Counted from the first letter of the stretch, positions 1 through 8,310 are shown. The stretch: DNA of 12,559 nt from an uncultured Anaerolineaceae bacterium (GCA_937967805.1 CALBTC010000105.1:1-12559); one strand, 5' to 3'. Numbers and translations: made by a program. Notes: a model not told the origin generated them from the letters alone.

Positions 1-240
1 CCAACTTAAAAAACAAAGACGTTGAACCGAACGAGTACGCAGCACAGCGGGTTCTAGAGAGTGAGTCCAACTGTTTCACCAGATAATAAGGAGGGAACAG
101 TTGAGCTGGAAGACACACAGCAGCGCCGCCGCCGAATGGATCGGGGAGTTGCCTGGGCAAAATCTGAGTCATTAGTTGACACAGAAAAGTAGTCCAGGTC
201 GGAAGTGCCACCGTTATCAGGGCATAGACCTAAGTAATAA

Positions 241-275
241 TTAATTGTGAATGGTTAATTTTTAATTGTTAATGG
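241..275 (+). repeat. AT-rich direct repeat inside the T-box leader
   Basis: Two copies of a 14-mer, TTAATTGTGAATGG (241-254) and TTAATTGTTAATGG (262-275), differ at one base. They sit between the stem II-type element and the GAGTGG/stem III part of the T-box. The composition is very different from the GC-rich leader around it, and this part of a T-box is normally short. It looks like a dispersed intergenic repeat inserted at a tolerant position, which is inferred. A related AT-rich stretch occurs between trpB2 and trpE (1869-1890). Confidence 0.6.
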
Positions 276-373
276 GTTGAAATGAGTGGAGCTGGCTAAC
301 ACACAACGCGCTGTCACGGGCGCGTTTTTTGTTTCAGCTTAAGCCGGGTGGCACCACGGGAGTGAATTTTCAG

Positions 374-423
374 ACGCTCTCGTCCCAGCAGCGAATATTT
401 TCGCTGGGACGAGAGCGTTTTTT
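374..423 (+). terminator. T-box regulated intrinsic terminator
   Basis: A 16-bp perfect stem pairs ACGCTCTCGTCCCAGC (374-389) with GCTGGGACGAGAGCGT (403-418), followed by a T run (418-423). The 5' arm is shared with the antiterminator, so the two structures exclude each other. With charged tRNA-Trp the terminator should form and stop transcription before trpB2. Confidence 0.95.
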
Positions 424-437
424 GTTTTTTGGGATTA

Positions 438-497
438 GCCGCAGAGGGCAGAGAGGTAAAAGAGAAATATCTCTTAATTCTCTGTGAGCTCTGTGGC
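438..497 (+). repeat. Hairpin repeat between the T-box terminator and trpB2
   Basis: Three nested arms can pair: GCCGCAGAG (438-446) with CTCTGTGGC (489-497, one G-U), CAGAGA (449-454) with TCTCTG (479-484), and AGAGA (461-465) with TCTCT (470-474), leaving the loop AATA. This gives about 20 bp in total and ends seven bases before the trpB2 Shine-Dalgarno. Its CTCTGTG words resemble the CTCTGCG unit between rpmB and rpmG. No T run follows, so it is not a standard terminator. Confidence 0.65.
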
Positions 498-515
498 AAA
501 TATAAGGAGTGGAAA

Positions 516-1877
516 ATGGACGATACAACAAAGTATATTTTGGACGAGGATAAGCTGCCCAAAGCGTGGTACAACATCAATGCCGATATGCCGGTGCCGC
601 CGGAGCCAGTGCTGCATCCGCAAACGCTGGAGCCGATAACGCCGGACTTTTTGAGCGTGCTGTTTCCCATGAGCCTGATCTTGCAGGAGATCAGCACCGA
701 GGCGCAGATTGAGATTCCTGAGCCGGTGCGCGAGGTATACAAGCTGTGGCGGCCCACGCCCATGTTTCGGGCTCGTCGCCTGGAGCAGGCATTGGACACA
801 CCGGCTCACATCTACTACAAGTATGAGGGCGTCAGCCCGGTGGGATCGCACAAGCCGAATACGGCCGTCCCCCAGGCATTCTATAACAAAGAAGCGGGCA
901 CCCAGGCGCTCACCACCGAAACCGGGGCTGGGCAGTGGGGCTCGGCATTGGCGATGGCCTGCAATTTCTTTGGCATGGATTTGGAAGTGTACATGGTTAA
1001 GGTCTCTTACGAGCAGAAGCCGTACCGCCGCATCGTCATCGAAAATTATGGCGCAGAGGTGTATGCCAGCCCGACGGACAGAACGCAGTACGGCCGTTCC
1101 GTTTTGGCTGAACAACCTGACTCACCTGGCTCTCTAGGCATTGCTATTTCTGAGGCAGTTGAAGTGGCCGCGACCTCCGGCGGCAGCAAAAAATACAGTC
1201 TGGGCTCGGTGCTGAACCATGTGCTCACCCATCAAACCGTGATCGGCGAAGAGACGCTGCTGCAAATGGAAATGGCTGACGAATACCCGGACATCATTGT
1301 GGCCTGCACCGGCGGCGGCTCCAACTTTGGTGGCTTTACCTTCCCGTTCCTGCGCGAAAACCTGCGCAACGGCAAGACGACGAAGGTGCTGGCGGCTGAA
1401 CCGGCCGCCTCGCCCAGCCTGACGCGCGGCACTTACGCCTTCGATTATGGCGATACCGCCAAGATGGCCCCGGTTGTCAAAATGCATACGCTGGGTCACT
1501 CGTTTATTCCGCCCAGCATCCATGCGGGTGGGCTGCGCTATCATGGCATGTCGCCCCAGGTGAGCGCCCTGGTGGAGCATGGCTACGTGGAGGCGCGCGC
1601 CGTGCCCCAGTTGGAAACGTTTCAGGCGGCCGTTACCTTTGCCCGCGCCGAAGGGATCATCCCCGCGCCTGAGCCCACCCATGCTATCGCTGTGGCTATC
1701 CAGGAAGCATTGAAATGCAAGGAAACGGGCGAAAAGAAGGTGATCGCGTTTAATTTGTGCGGCCACGGCCACTTCGACATGGCGGCCTACGATGCCTACC
1801 TGAAAGGCCAGCTCGAAGATTATGATTATCCGGCCGAGGCGATTGCCGCGGCGATGACACAACTGCCGCAATTATAA
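516..1877 (+). CDS. trpB2: Tryptophan synthase beta chain, TrpB2 type
   Basis: A PLP enzyme that joins indole and L-serine to give L-tryptophan. The 453-residue length, longer than classical TrpB1 (about 400), and the motif [13 protein letters not shown] are typical of the TrpB2 family. The PLP-binding lysine is expected at K113 (GSHKPN). The glycine-rich cofactor phosphate loop [10 protein letters not shown] is at about 264-273, and HAGGLRYHG near 350 is also a family feature. The start is ATG at 516 because AAGGAG (504-509) lies six bases upstream. An in-frame TTG at 429 sits at the end of the T-box terminator and is not credible. This is the first gene after the T-box. No trpA is present, and TrpB2 proteins often act without tight coupling to TrpA, using free indole (family knowledge). 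The last codons and stop fall in a small AT palindrome, CAATT/AATTG. The assignment to this family is firm; its role as main or auxiliary synthase is open. Confidence 0.95.
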   Translation: MDDTTKYILDEDKLPKAWYNINADMPVPPEPVLHPQTLEPITPDFLSVLFPMSLILQEISTEAQIEIPEPVREVYKLWRPTPMFRARRLEQALDTPAHIYYKYEGVSPVGSHKPNTAVPQAFYNKEAGTQALTTETGAGQWGSALAMACNFFGMDLEVYMVKVSYEQKPYRRIVIENYGAEVYASPTDRTQYGRSVLAEQPDSPGSLGIAISEAVEVAATSGGSKKYSLGSVLNHVLTHQTVIGEETLLQMEMADEYPDIIVACTGGGSNFGGFTFPFLRENLRNGKTTKVLAAEPAASPSLTRGTYAFDYGDTAKMAPVVKMHTLGHSFIPPSIHAGGLRYHGMSPQVSALVEHGYVEARAVPQLETFQAAVTFARAEGIIPAPEPTHAIAVAIQEALKCKETGEKKVIAFNLCGHGHFDMAAYDAYLKGQLEDYDYPAEAIAAAMTQLPQL

Positions 1878-1898
1878 ATTGTAAATTAGTGAGGGGTT

Positions 1899-3410
1899 AT
1901 GAACCAAGTTTACACACCACCATTGGCACAGTTTCGTGAACTGGCGGCGGGTCCGGCCAATCTAATTCCGGTTTATCGGGAGTTTGCCGCTGATTTGGAG
2001 ACGCCGGTTTCAGTATACCTCAAGCTGATGGACGAGCTGGGACATTCGTTTTTGCTGGAATCGGTGGAAGGGGGCGAACAGGTGGGGCGGTACTCGTTTG
2101 TGGGGGTTGCGCCGCGCGGCATGATCACGTTGAACGGCCGTTCCATCACCACCACCTTTGGCGAGCAAACCAACACACGAGATTTAGCCGACGGCGAAGA
2201 TGTGCTGCACGTGCTCAAAGCCGAGCTGGGCCAGTTTGTCCATGCCGACCTGCCGGGTCTGCCCCGCTTCAACGGCGGTGCAGTGGGCTACCTGGGCTAT
2301 GATGTGGTGCGCTATTTTGAACGACTGCCGGAAACGGCCGCTTCCACCCTAAATATCCCCGACGCCATCTTCTTGCTGGCCGACACGCTTGTCGTGTTTG
2401 ACCATGCCCGCCACCGGCTGCTCATTCTGGCCAACACCCATGTGAATGGCGATGTAGAAGCGGCTTATGTGGATGCGATTCAGCGGATTGAACGGGTGAG
2501 CGAGCGGTTGTTACGGCCGTTGCCCGCCATCCCCCGCCGCCGTTGGCGCAGCGACAACAAAAATCTGGCCGAAACGCTCATCAGCAACATGCCGCAAAGC
2601 CGCTATGAAGAGATGGTGCGCCAGGCCAAAGAGTACATTGCTGCCGGCGACATCTTCCAGGTGGTGCTCAGCCAGCGCTTTAGCCGACAGAGCAGCGCCC
2701 ACCCGTTCGCCATCTACCGCGCCCTGCGCATGTTGAACCCGTCCCCCTACATGTTTTACTTCGACTTTGGGCCGGAGATGCAGGTGATTGGCGCCTCGCC
2801 GGAGATGCATGTACGGTTAGAAGATGGCGTGGCCAGCGTGCGCCCCATCGCCGGGACGCGCCCGCGCGGCGCCACGCCCACCCAAGACAACGCGCTGGCC
2901 GAAGAGCTGCTGGCCGATCCCAAAGAGCGCGCCGAGCACGTCATGCTGGTAGACTTAGGGCGCAATGACATCGGCCGGGTCAGCGAATATGGCACGGTGA
3001 ACGTGCGTGACTTAATGGTCGTGGAGCGATACAGTCACGTCATGCACATCGTGAGCCATGTGGAAGGCAAGCTGCGCCAGGGGATGGACGCCTACGACCT
3101 GATGCGTGCTACTTTCCCGGCAGGCACCGTCAGCGGCGCGCCCAAGGTGCGGGCGATGGAAATCATCGAAGAGCTGGAAGGCGAAAGGCGCGGGCTGTAC
3201 GCTGGGGCGGTAGGCTACGTGAGCTACGACGGCAGCATGGATACTTGCATCGCCATCCGCACCATGCTTATGCAGGATGACCAGATTCACGTCCAGGCGG
3301 GCGCGGGCATTGTCGCCGACAGCGACCCGGCTACGGAGCATCAGGAATCGGTCAACAAGGCCAAAGCCCTCTTCGTGGCCGTGGATCGAGCCGAGGATGG
3401 ATTACTGTAA
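1899..3410 (+). CDS. trpE: Anthranilate synthase component I
   Basis: Converts chorismate and ammonia (from TrpG glutaminase) to anthranilate and pyruvate, the first committed step to tryptophan. At 503 residues it has normal length. The N-terminal region carries the LLES motif at 52-55, part of the tryptophan feedback-binding site, so allosteric inhibition is expected. The chorismate-binding domain shows GDIFQVVLSQRF, PSPYMFYFDF, IAGTRPRG (317-324), EHVMLVDLGRNDIGRV (346-361), FPAGTVSGAPK and CIAIRTM, and ends with the usual GAGIVADSDP. The start is ATG at 1899 with GAGGGG immediately upstream and 21 bp after trpB2, consistent with one transcript. The partner TrpG is encoded two genes downstream rather than adjacent, with trpS between them. 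PabB is the main alternative, but the LLES motif and operon context favour TrpE. Confidence 0.97.
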   Translation: MNQVYTPPLAQFRELAAGPANLIPVYREFAADLETPVSVYLKLMDELGHSFLLESVEGGEQVGRYSFVGVAPRGMITLNGRSITTTFGEQTNTRDLADGEDVLHVLKAELGQFVHADLPGLPRFNGGAVGYLGYDVVRYFERLPETAASTLNIPDAIFLLADTLVVFDHARHRLLILANTHVNGDVEAAYVDAIQRIERVSERLLRPLPAIPRRRWRSDNKNLAETLISNMPQSRYEEMVRQAKEYIAAGDIFQVVLSQRFSRQSSAHPFAIYRALRMLNPSPYMFYFDFGPEMQVIGASPEMHVRLEDGVASVRPIAGTRPRGATPTQDNALAEELLADPKERAEHVMLVDLGRNDIGRVSEYGTVNVRDLMVVERYSHVMHIVSHVEGKLRQGMDAYDLMRATFPAGTVSGAPKVRAMEIIEELEGERRGLYAGAVGYVSYDGSMDTCIAIRTMLMQDDQIHVQAGAGIVADSDPATEHQESVNKAKALFVAVDRAEDGLL

Positions 3411-3416
3411 CATCGC

Positions 3417-3491
3417 TTGTCATTTTGAGTGAAACGAGGAATCTTTCGACCTTGTAAACAGAAGGATTCCTCACTCCTTTCGGAATGACAA
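3417..3491. repeat. Palindromic dispersed-repeat element between trpE and trpS
   Basis: Two 27-nt arms, 3417-3443 and 3465-3491, form an imperfect inverted repeat with about 20 of 27 positions matching. They start with TTGTCATTTTGAGTG and end with CGGAATGACAA. Words of the type GTCATT-GAG-GAGGAATC are familiar as REP/MITE-like repeats in several bacterial phyla. It occupies almost the entire trpE-trpS gap and would form a hairpin in the transcript. There is no T tract, so it may protect or separate mRNA segments rather than terminate. Confidence 0.8.
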
Positions 3492-3510
3492 ATGGAAATT
3501 GAGGTGTTTT

Positions 3511-4530
3511 ATGATGAAAAAACGGGTATTTAGCGGTATTCAGCCATCGGGTAATATTCACCTGGGCAACTATTTGGGCGCGGTGAAGCATTGGGTCGAG
3601 GGGCAGGACGAGAAGGAAAACTTCATCTGTGTGGTGGATTTGCACAGCATTACCGTGCCGCAGGACCCGGTGGAGCTGCATTTTCAGACCCGCGCGCTGG
3701 CGGCCGTTTTACTGGCAGCGGGCATCGATCCGAACAAAACGACGCTGTTTGTGCAAAGCCACGTCAGCGCCCATGCTGAAGGCTGCTGGCTGCTAAACTG
3801 CATCACGCCGCTGGGTTGGCTGCAGCGCATGACCCAGTTCAAGGACAAATCGGCCAAGCAAGAAAGCGTGGGCATGGGGCTGCTGGATTATCCGGTGCTG
3901 CAAGCGGCCGACATTCTGCTGTACGATGCCCATGAAGTGCCGGTGGGTGACGACCAAAAGCAGCACGTGGAGCTGTCCCGCGACATCGGCCAGCGGTTCA
4001 ACTACATCTATGAAGAAGAGTTCTTTGTCATTCCCGAGCCGAGAATTCCCAAAGATGGGGCGCGGCTGATGGGGCTAGACGACCCGACGGTAAAGATGTC
4101 CAAGAGCCTGGCCCATACGCGCGGCCACGCCGTGCGCCTGCTGGACGAGCCGAAAGAGATCATGCGCTCGTTTAAGAAGGCGGTCACCGATTCAGGCAAC
4201 GACATTCGCTTCTCCGATGCGCCGGAAAAGGCCGGGGTGAACAACCTGCTGAGCATCTACAAAGCGGTCACGGGCAAGCCCAACGATGAAGTCGAAGCCG
4301 ATTTTGCCAATGCGTGCGGCTACGGCGACCTGAAAAAAGGCGTGGCTGAGGTGGTCATCGACTTTTTGGCTCCGATGCAGGCCCGCTACAAGGCGCTGAT
4401 GGATGATCCGGCTGAGCTGGATCGTATCTTGGCGCAAGGGGCGGAGCAGGCTGCGGCCGTTTCAATGCCCAAACTGCGCGAGATGAAGAAGATGATGGGA
4501 CTGGTTTTGCCGGTTTCCAGTAATCAGTAA
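3511..4530 (+). CDS. trpS: Tryptophanyl-tRNA synthetase
   Basis: A class I aminoacyl-tRNA synthetase that charges tRNA-Trp. It is 339 residues long, usual for bacterial TrpRS. The HIGH-type signature is PSGNIHLGNYLG at about 12-23, and the KMSKS loop is present as KMSKS at 195-199. GDDQKQH, typical of TrpRS active sites, is also visible. The start is ATG at 3511, six bases after GAGG (3501-3504); ATG at 3514 is an alternative, and an upstream in-frame TTG at 3499 has no ribosome site. The gene lies between trpE and trpG, so the T-box would control both tryptophan synthesis and its charging, a closed loop in which low charging raises synthetase and amino acid together. The last residues and stop (SNQ, TAA) are written in the GTAATC-type repeat that follows, so the C terminus may be shaped by that element. 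Confidence 0.97.
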   Translation: MMKKRVFSGIQPSGNIHLGNYLGAVKHWVEGQDEKENFICVVDLHSITVPQDPVELHFQTRALAAVLLAAGIDPNKTTLFVQSHVSAHAEGCWLLNCITPLGWLQRMTQFKDKSAKQESVGMGLLDYPVLQAADILLYDAHEVPVGDDQKQHVELSRDIGQRFNYIYEEEFFVIPEPRIPKDGARLMGLDDPTVKMSKSLAHTRGHAVRLLDEPKEIMRSFKKAVTDSGNDIRFSDAPEKAGVNNLLSIYKAVTGKPNDEVEADFANACGYGDLKKGVAEVVIDFLAPMQARYKALMDDPAELDRILAQGAEQAAAVSMPKLREMKKMMGLVLPVSSNQ

Positions 4531-4587
4531 TCGGTGGTCGGTAATCGGATTGCACTTCACCAATTACCGATTACTGTTTACCGATTA
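4528..4587. repeat. GTAATCGG-family hairpin between trpS and trpG
   Basis: Two 21-nt arms, 4528-4548 and 4567-4587, are inverted copies with 17 of 21 matches, built of two GTAATCGG-type words each. The left arm continues out of the trpS stop codon. The right arm is read in an N-terminal extension upstream of the true trpG start. A relative with GTAATCGGTAA and CAGTAATCA occurs at 12361-12400. Confidence 0.75.
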
Positions 4588-4603
4588 CCAAACAGAGGTA
4601 ATC

Positions 4604-5167
4604 ATGATCGTTGTTATCGATAATTACGATTCGTTTACATACAACCTGGTGCAATACCTGGGCGAACTGGGGCAGGAGATTCAGGTGTTTCGCAATGACC
4701 AGGTGACGCTGGATGAGATTCGGGCGCTGAACCCGGACCACATCGTCATCAGCCCTGGCCCAGGTGATCCGAATGACGGAGGCATTTCGCTGGACGTTTT
4801 ACGCGAGTTTGGGCCAACGACGCCGATTTTTGGCGTCTGTTTGGGGCATCAATGCATTGGCCAGGCGTATGGCGGCAAAGTGACGCGGGCGCCGCGCTTG
4901 ATGCACGGCAAGGTTTCGCGCGTTTACCACAACAGCGATGGCGTCTTCTCCGGCGTGCCCAGCCCGTTTAACGCCACGCGCTACCACTCGCTCATCGTGG
5001 AGGAACCGATTCCCGATGATCTGGAAGTGACGGCGTTTACGAGCCAGGGGGAGGTAATGGGTGTGCGGCATAAGCAATATCCCACCGTCGGTGTGCAGTT
5101 TCACCCGGAAAGTATCCTGACGGAGCATGGCAAGCGGATTTTGCAGAACTTTTTGGATGGGCGATAA
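4604..5167 (+). CDS. trpG: Anthranilate synthase component II, glutamine amidotransferase
   Basis: A class I glutamine amidotransferase that supplies ammonia to TrpE. It is 187 residues long, normal for a stand-alone TrpG. The N terminus MIVVIDNYDSFTYNLVQYLG is classical, with the oxyanion segment SPGPGDP at 50-56. The nucleophile is C79 in GVCLGHQ, and the catalytic His and Glu are H167 and E169 in HPES. The start is ATG at 4604 with GAGG (4595-4598) five bases upstream. An upstream in-frame ATG at 4550 would add 18 residues encoded by the preceding repeat and lacks a ribosome site, so it is rejected. TrpG may also serve PabB in folate synthesis, as in some bacteria (possible, not shown). 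It is the last gene of the first trp block; the next gap contains a promoter candidate. Confidence 0.96.
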   Translation: MIVVIDNYDSFTYNLVQYLGELGQEIQVFRNDQVTLDEIRALNPDHIVISPGPGDPNDGGISLDVLREFGPTTPIFGVCLGHQCIGQAYGGKVTRAPRLMHGKVSRVYHNSDGVFSGVPSPFNATRYHSLIVEEPIPDDLEVTAFTSQGEVMGVRHKQYPTVGVQFHPESILTEHGKRILQNFLDGR

Positions 5168-5187
5168 CAGTCTTACCAGTAAATAGA

Positions 5188-5225
5188 TTGCCACCTTCGC
5201 GGCAAGGAAACTCAATGGGCGAAGG
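5188..5225. repeat. Overlapping small hairpins after trpG
   Basis: TTGCC (5188-5192) can pair with GGCAA (5201-5205), or alternatively CCTTCGC (5194-5200) with GCGAAGG (5219-5225). The two foldings share bases and exclude each other. No T run follows. They may slow or punctuate transcription after trpG, but nothing stronger can be said. Confidence 0.35.
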
Positions 5226-5241
5226 CTATTCCACCATAAAA

Positions 5242-5270
5242 TTGACGATTTACAAATACCGCTTTACGAT
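5242..5270 (+). promoter_or_regulatory. Sigma-70-like promoter candidate before the M16 peptidase gene
   Basis: TTGACG (5242-5247), a 17-bp spacer and TACGAT (5265-5270) give 5 of 6 and 4 of 6 matches to the consensus. It lies about 84 bp before the peptidase start. The region is itself repetitive (a TTGACGATTT word recurs at 5278-5287), so part of the resemblance may come from that repeat. Confidence 0.5.
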
Positions 5271-5353
5271 TGATCTTTTGACGATTTGTAAGGCAAAAGT
5301 GCCGCATTTTGCTCGCTTTGCGGCCTGTAAACCGCCAATTGGAAGGATAATTG

Positions 5354-8281
5354 ATGACTATTTCACACGGCTTTGAGCTGTTACGCGAAGAAAAAATCGA
5401 AGAGCGGAACGTCACCGCCCGTCTATACCGCCACGTGAAGAGCGGTGCGCAGCTGCTTTCCTTAGAAAATGATGATGAAAATAAATCGTTCAGCATTGCT
5501 TTTCGCACGCCGCCGGAGGATTCTACCGGCCTGCCGCACATCATGGAGCATTCGGTGCTGGGCGGTTCCAAGAAATACCCGTTAAAGGAACCGTTTGTCG
5601 AGCTGGTGAAGGGATCGATGAAAACGTTTCTGAATGCGTTTACCTCGGCCGACATGACGGCCTATCCGGTAGCCAGCACCAATACGCAGGATTTCTATAA
5701 CCTGGTGGATGTGTACCTGGACGCGGTGCTGAATCCGTTGATTACGCCCAACCATTTGGCCCAGGAAGGTTGGCATCTGGAGCTGGAAAGCGTGGAAGCG
5801 CCATTGACCTATAAGGGAATCGTATTTAATGAAATGAAGGGAGCCTACTCGTCGCCGGAAGGGGTGCTGTATCGTCAGATTAAGCAGGTGATGTTCCCAG
5901 ACAATGCGTACCGGCACGATTCCGGTGGCGATCCGGCGGTGATGCCCAATCTGACCTACGAGCAGTTCCGCAGCTTTCATGAGACGTATTATCACCCGTC
6001 GAATGCGCGCATTGTGTTTTATGGGGATGATGATCCGGAGGAGCGGTTAAGGCTGGCGGATAGTTATTTGCGGGAATTTGATGAGGCGGCGGTGGATACG
6101 GCCGTTCCCCTCCACGCTCCCTTCGAAAAACCACAGCGCTTCACCTTCCCCTACAGCGTGGAAGCCGACGGCGACAACAGCCAGAAACATTACGTCACCG
6201 TCAATTGGGTGCTGCCGCCGACCGATAACGACATGGAATTGCAGCACGCCCTGCAAATCTTGTCCGTGACGCTGCTGGGCACCACCGGCTCGCCGCTGCG
6301 CAAAACCCTGGTAGATTCTGACCTGGGTGATGACGTGATTGGCGGCGGTTTTTCCAGCCGGATGCGGCAGGGGACCTTTTCTGTTGGCATGAAGGGGGTG
6401 AAGGCCGACAGCGTGGAAGCTGTAGAGCGTTTGATTTTGGGCACGCTGGCCAGATTGGCCGATGATGGATTTGATCCGGAAGCAGTGGAAGCGGCCGTTA
6501 ACACCATAGAATTTAGCCTGCGAGAAAACAACACCGGTTCTTTTCCGCGTGGTCTGGGTTTGACGTTTGCTGCCATGTCCAACTGGCTTTACGATTTGGA
6601 CCCATTGGACCCGCTGAAGTTTGAAGAGCCGTTAACGGCCGTAAAAGAAACGATCGCCAGCGACCCCATGTACCTGCCCGGCTTGATTCGCACCTACCTG
6701 CTGGAAAACAACCATCGCGGCACCATCATTTTGGAACCTGACCCTACCTTACAGAAGCGGCAAGAAACGGCCGAAAAAGAGAAGCTGGCTGCCATCAAAG
6801 CCCGGCTCACTGAGGCGCAGCTTAACGACGTCATCCGCCAGACGCGCGAGCTAAAGGCGCTGCAAGAAAAACCCGATTCCCCGGAAGTGATCGCCAAACT
6901 GCCCCGCCTGACGCTGGATGATTTGGAAAAAGAAAACAAACCGATCCCCACCGAATGCAGCGAAGCAGCCGGGGTAGAGGTGATGGTTCATGACTTGTTT
7001 ACCAACGGCATTGTTTATCTGGACCTGGGGATGAATCTTCACGCGCTGCCGGCCGATTTGCTGCCGTACGTGAAGCTGTTTGGCCGGGCGCTGGTGGAAA
7101 TCGGGACCGAGACCGAAGATTTTGTACAGCTTCAACAGCGCATCGGGCGCAAGACCGGGGGCATTTATCCCACTACCTTTCTATCTGCAAAACGAGGTGA
7201 GACAGAAGCAGCCGCGTGGCTCTTTTTGCGCGGCAAGTCCACAATGGACCAGGCGCAGGAGATGCTGGACATCATCCGAGACGTGCTGCTGACGGTGTCG
7301 TTGGATAACCAGGAGCGGTTCCGCCAGATGGTGCTGCGCGCCAAAGCCAGCGTGGAATCCCAGCTAATTCCCAGTGGTCATTCTGTGGTTAACCGCCGCC
7401 TGCGCAGCTATTTTACGGAGTCTTCCTGGGTGTCGGAGCAGATGAATGGCATCGACTATTTATTTTTCCTGCGGCAATTAGTGGAGCAGGTGGAAAGCGA
7501 TTGGCCGTCGGTGCTGGCCAAGCTGGAAACGGTGCGCTCAATTTTGATCAGCCGCCAAAACATGCTGGCCAATGTGACGTTGGACGACGAAAATTGGCGT
7601 GAGTTCCAATCGAAGCTGGCCAATTTGCTGGGGCAACTGCCGGATGTGCCGGTGGAAATAAAGAAGTGGGATTGGAAACGGCCGTCTCAAAATGAAGGTC
7701 TCACGATTCCTGCTCAGGTTAACTATGTTGGCAAGGGAGGCAACCTGTACGATTTAGGCTACCAGGAGCATGGCTCTGTTGCCGCCATTATCAACTACCT
7801 GCGCACCACCTATCTGTGGGAAAAAATACGGGTGCAGGGGGGTGCCTATGGCAGCCTGATTAACTTTAGCAATTACACCGGTGTACTGACCTTTTTTTCA
7901 TACCGCGATCCGAACCTGCTGCAAACCATTGACGTCTACGACAACGTCGCCAACTTCCTGCAGCGCGACGTCTCCGATGATGATCTGACCAAAAGTATTA
8001 TCGGGGCGATTAGTACCATCGACAGCTACCAGCTTCCCGACGCCAAAGGGTATACGGCGATGAATCGCATCCTCACCAACAGCAGCGACGAATACCGGCA
8101 AAAGATGCGCGAGGAGATTTTAGGCGCAACGTCGGCCGACTTTGCCCGCTTTGGTGATGCCGTGGCCGGGCTGGCCAATTCTGAAAAGGCGATTGTTACC
8201 GTATTGGGCTCAGCCGAAGCGATTGCCAGAGCCAATGAAGAGAAACAGGGAAATTGGTTAACGGTCACCAAAGTTTTATGA
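5354..8281 (+). CDS. M16C zinc metallopeptidase, PreP (presequence protease) type
   Basis: A large clamshell peptidase of the pitrilysin/insulinase superfamily, subfamily M16C, which degrades unstructured peptides. It has 975 residues, the size of PreP/Cym1. The inverted zinc motif HxxEH is intact: H62, E65 (general base) and H66 in GLPHIMEHSVLGG. The third ligand is probably E160 in VFNEMKG, about 98 residues later, as in plant PreP. The C-terminal half carries RVQGGAYG with R826 and Y832, corresponding in spacing to the substrate-binding Arg and Tyr of PreP. There is no signal peptide, so it is probably cytoplasmic. The start is ATG at 5354, six bases after GGAAGGA. It sits between trpG and trpD with its own promoter candidate, so a tryptophan role is not implied. 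A general role in peptide recycling is inferred from the family. Confidence 0.95.
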   Translation: MTISHGFELLREEKIEERNVTARLYRHVKSGAQLLSLENDDENKSFSIAFRTPPEDSTGLPHIMEHSVLGGSKKYPLKEPFVELVKGSMKTFLNAFTSADMTAYPVASTNTQDFYNLVDVYLDAVLNPLITPNHLAQEGWHLELESVEAPLTYKGIVFNEMKGAYSSPEGVLYRQIKQVMFPDNAYRHDSGGDPAVMPNLTYEQFRSFHETYYHPSNARIVFYGDDDPEERLRLADSYLREFDEAAVDTAVPLHAPFEKPQRFTFPYSVEADGDNSQKHYVTVNWVLPPTDNDMELQHALQILSVTLLGTTGSPLRKTLVDSDLGDDVIGGGFSSRMRQGTFSVGMKGVKADSVEAVERLILGTLARLADDGFDPEAVEAAVNTIEFSLRENNTGSFPRGLGLTFAAMSNWLYDLDPLDPLKFEEPLTAVKETIASDPMYLPGLIRTYLLENNHRGTIILEPDPTLQKRQETAEKEKLAAIKARLTEAQLNDVIRQTRELKALQEKPDSPEVIAKLPRLTLDDLEKENKPIPTECSEAAGVEVMVHDLFTNGIVYLDLGMNLHALPADLLPYVKLFGRALVEIGTETEDFVQLQQRIGRKTGGIYPTTFLSAKRGETEAAAWLFLRGKSTMDQAQEMLDIIRDVLLTVSLDNQERFRQMVLRAKASVESQLIPSGHSVVNRRLRSYFTESSWVSEQMNGIDYLFFLRQLVEQVESDWPSVLAKLETVRSILISRQNMLANVTLDDENWREFQSKLANLLGQLPDVPVEIKKWDWKRPSQNEGLTIPAQVNYVGKGGNLYDLGYQEHGSVAAIINYLRTTYLWEKIRVQGGAYGSLINFSNYTGVLTFFSYRDPNLLQTIDVYDNVANFLQRDVSDDDLTKSIIGAISTIDSYQLPDAKGYTAMNRILTNSSDEYRQKMREEILGATSADFARFGDAVAGLANSEKAIVTVLGSAEAIARANEEKQGNWLTVTKVL

Positions 8282-8282
8282 C

Positions 8283-8310
8283 CAGACCACCTGCAAGTTG
8301 GATAGGTCTG
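8283..8310. repeat. Short inverted repeat after the peptidase gene
   Basis: CAGACC (8283-8288) and GGTCTG (8305-8310) form a 6-bp stem with a 16-nt loop, starting at the peptidase stop codon. The following AAAAATTTTAAAATT is AT-rich but not a T run. It could be a weak terminator or a repeat remnant. Confidence 0.4.

Larger units (their letters stand above)
21..423 (+). promoter_or_regulatory. T-box riboswitch, tRNA-Trp responsive leader of the trp operon
   Basis: A T-box leader senses the ratio of uncharged to charged tRNA and controls transcription readthrough. Seen here: the specifier-loop motif AGTA at 34-37 opposite GAA at 134-136, followed directly by TGG (137-139), the tryptophan codon. 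Base pairs CCGA (27-30) with TCGG (141-144) close Stem I, and AACTGTT/AACAGTT form its distal part. A stem II-type element lies at about 198-233 (AGGTC/GACCT enclosing TGCC/GGCA, with the typical CCGTTATC). The T-box core is at 341-359 (AAGCCGGGTGGCACCACGG). Its bulge TGGC (349-352) would pair with the GCCA end of a tRNA with discriminator G, as in tRNA-Trp. Antiterminator: GGG (346-348) and ACGGGAG (356-362) pair with CTCTCGTCCC (377-386), which are the same bases used by the 5' arm of the terminator. The promoter is not visible and may lie left of the window. Control of the genes downstream is inferred from position. Confidence 0.93.

Noticed and set aside
429..515. Upstream TTG start that would extend TrpB2 by 29 residues
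   Set aside because: It begins at the T tract of the terminator, has no ribosome site and reads through a hairpin repeat. ATG 516 has AAGGAG at good spacing.
1134..1871. A minus-strand open frame of 245 residues opposite trpB2
   Set aside because: No protein family pattern and fully overlapped by a clear TrpB2 gene; a codon-bias shadow.
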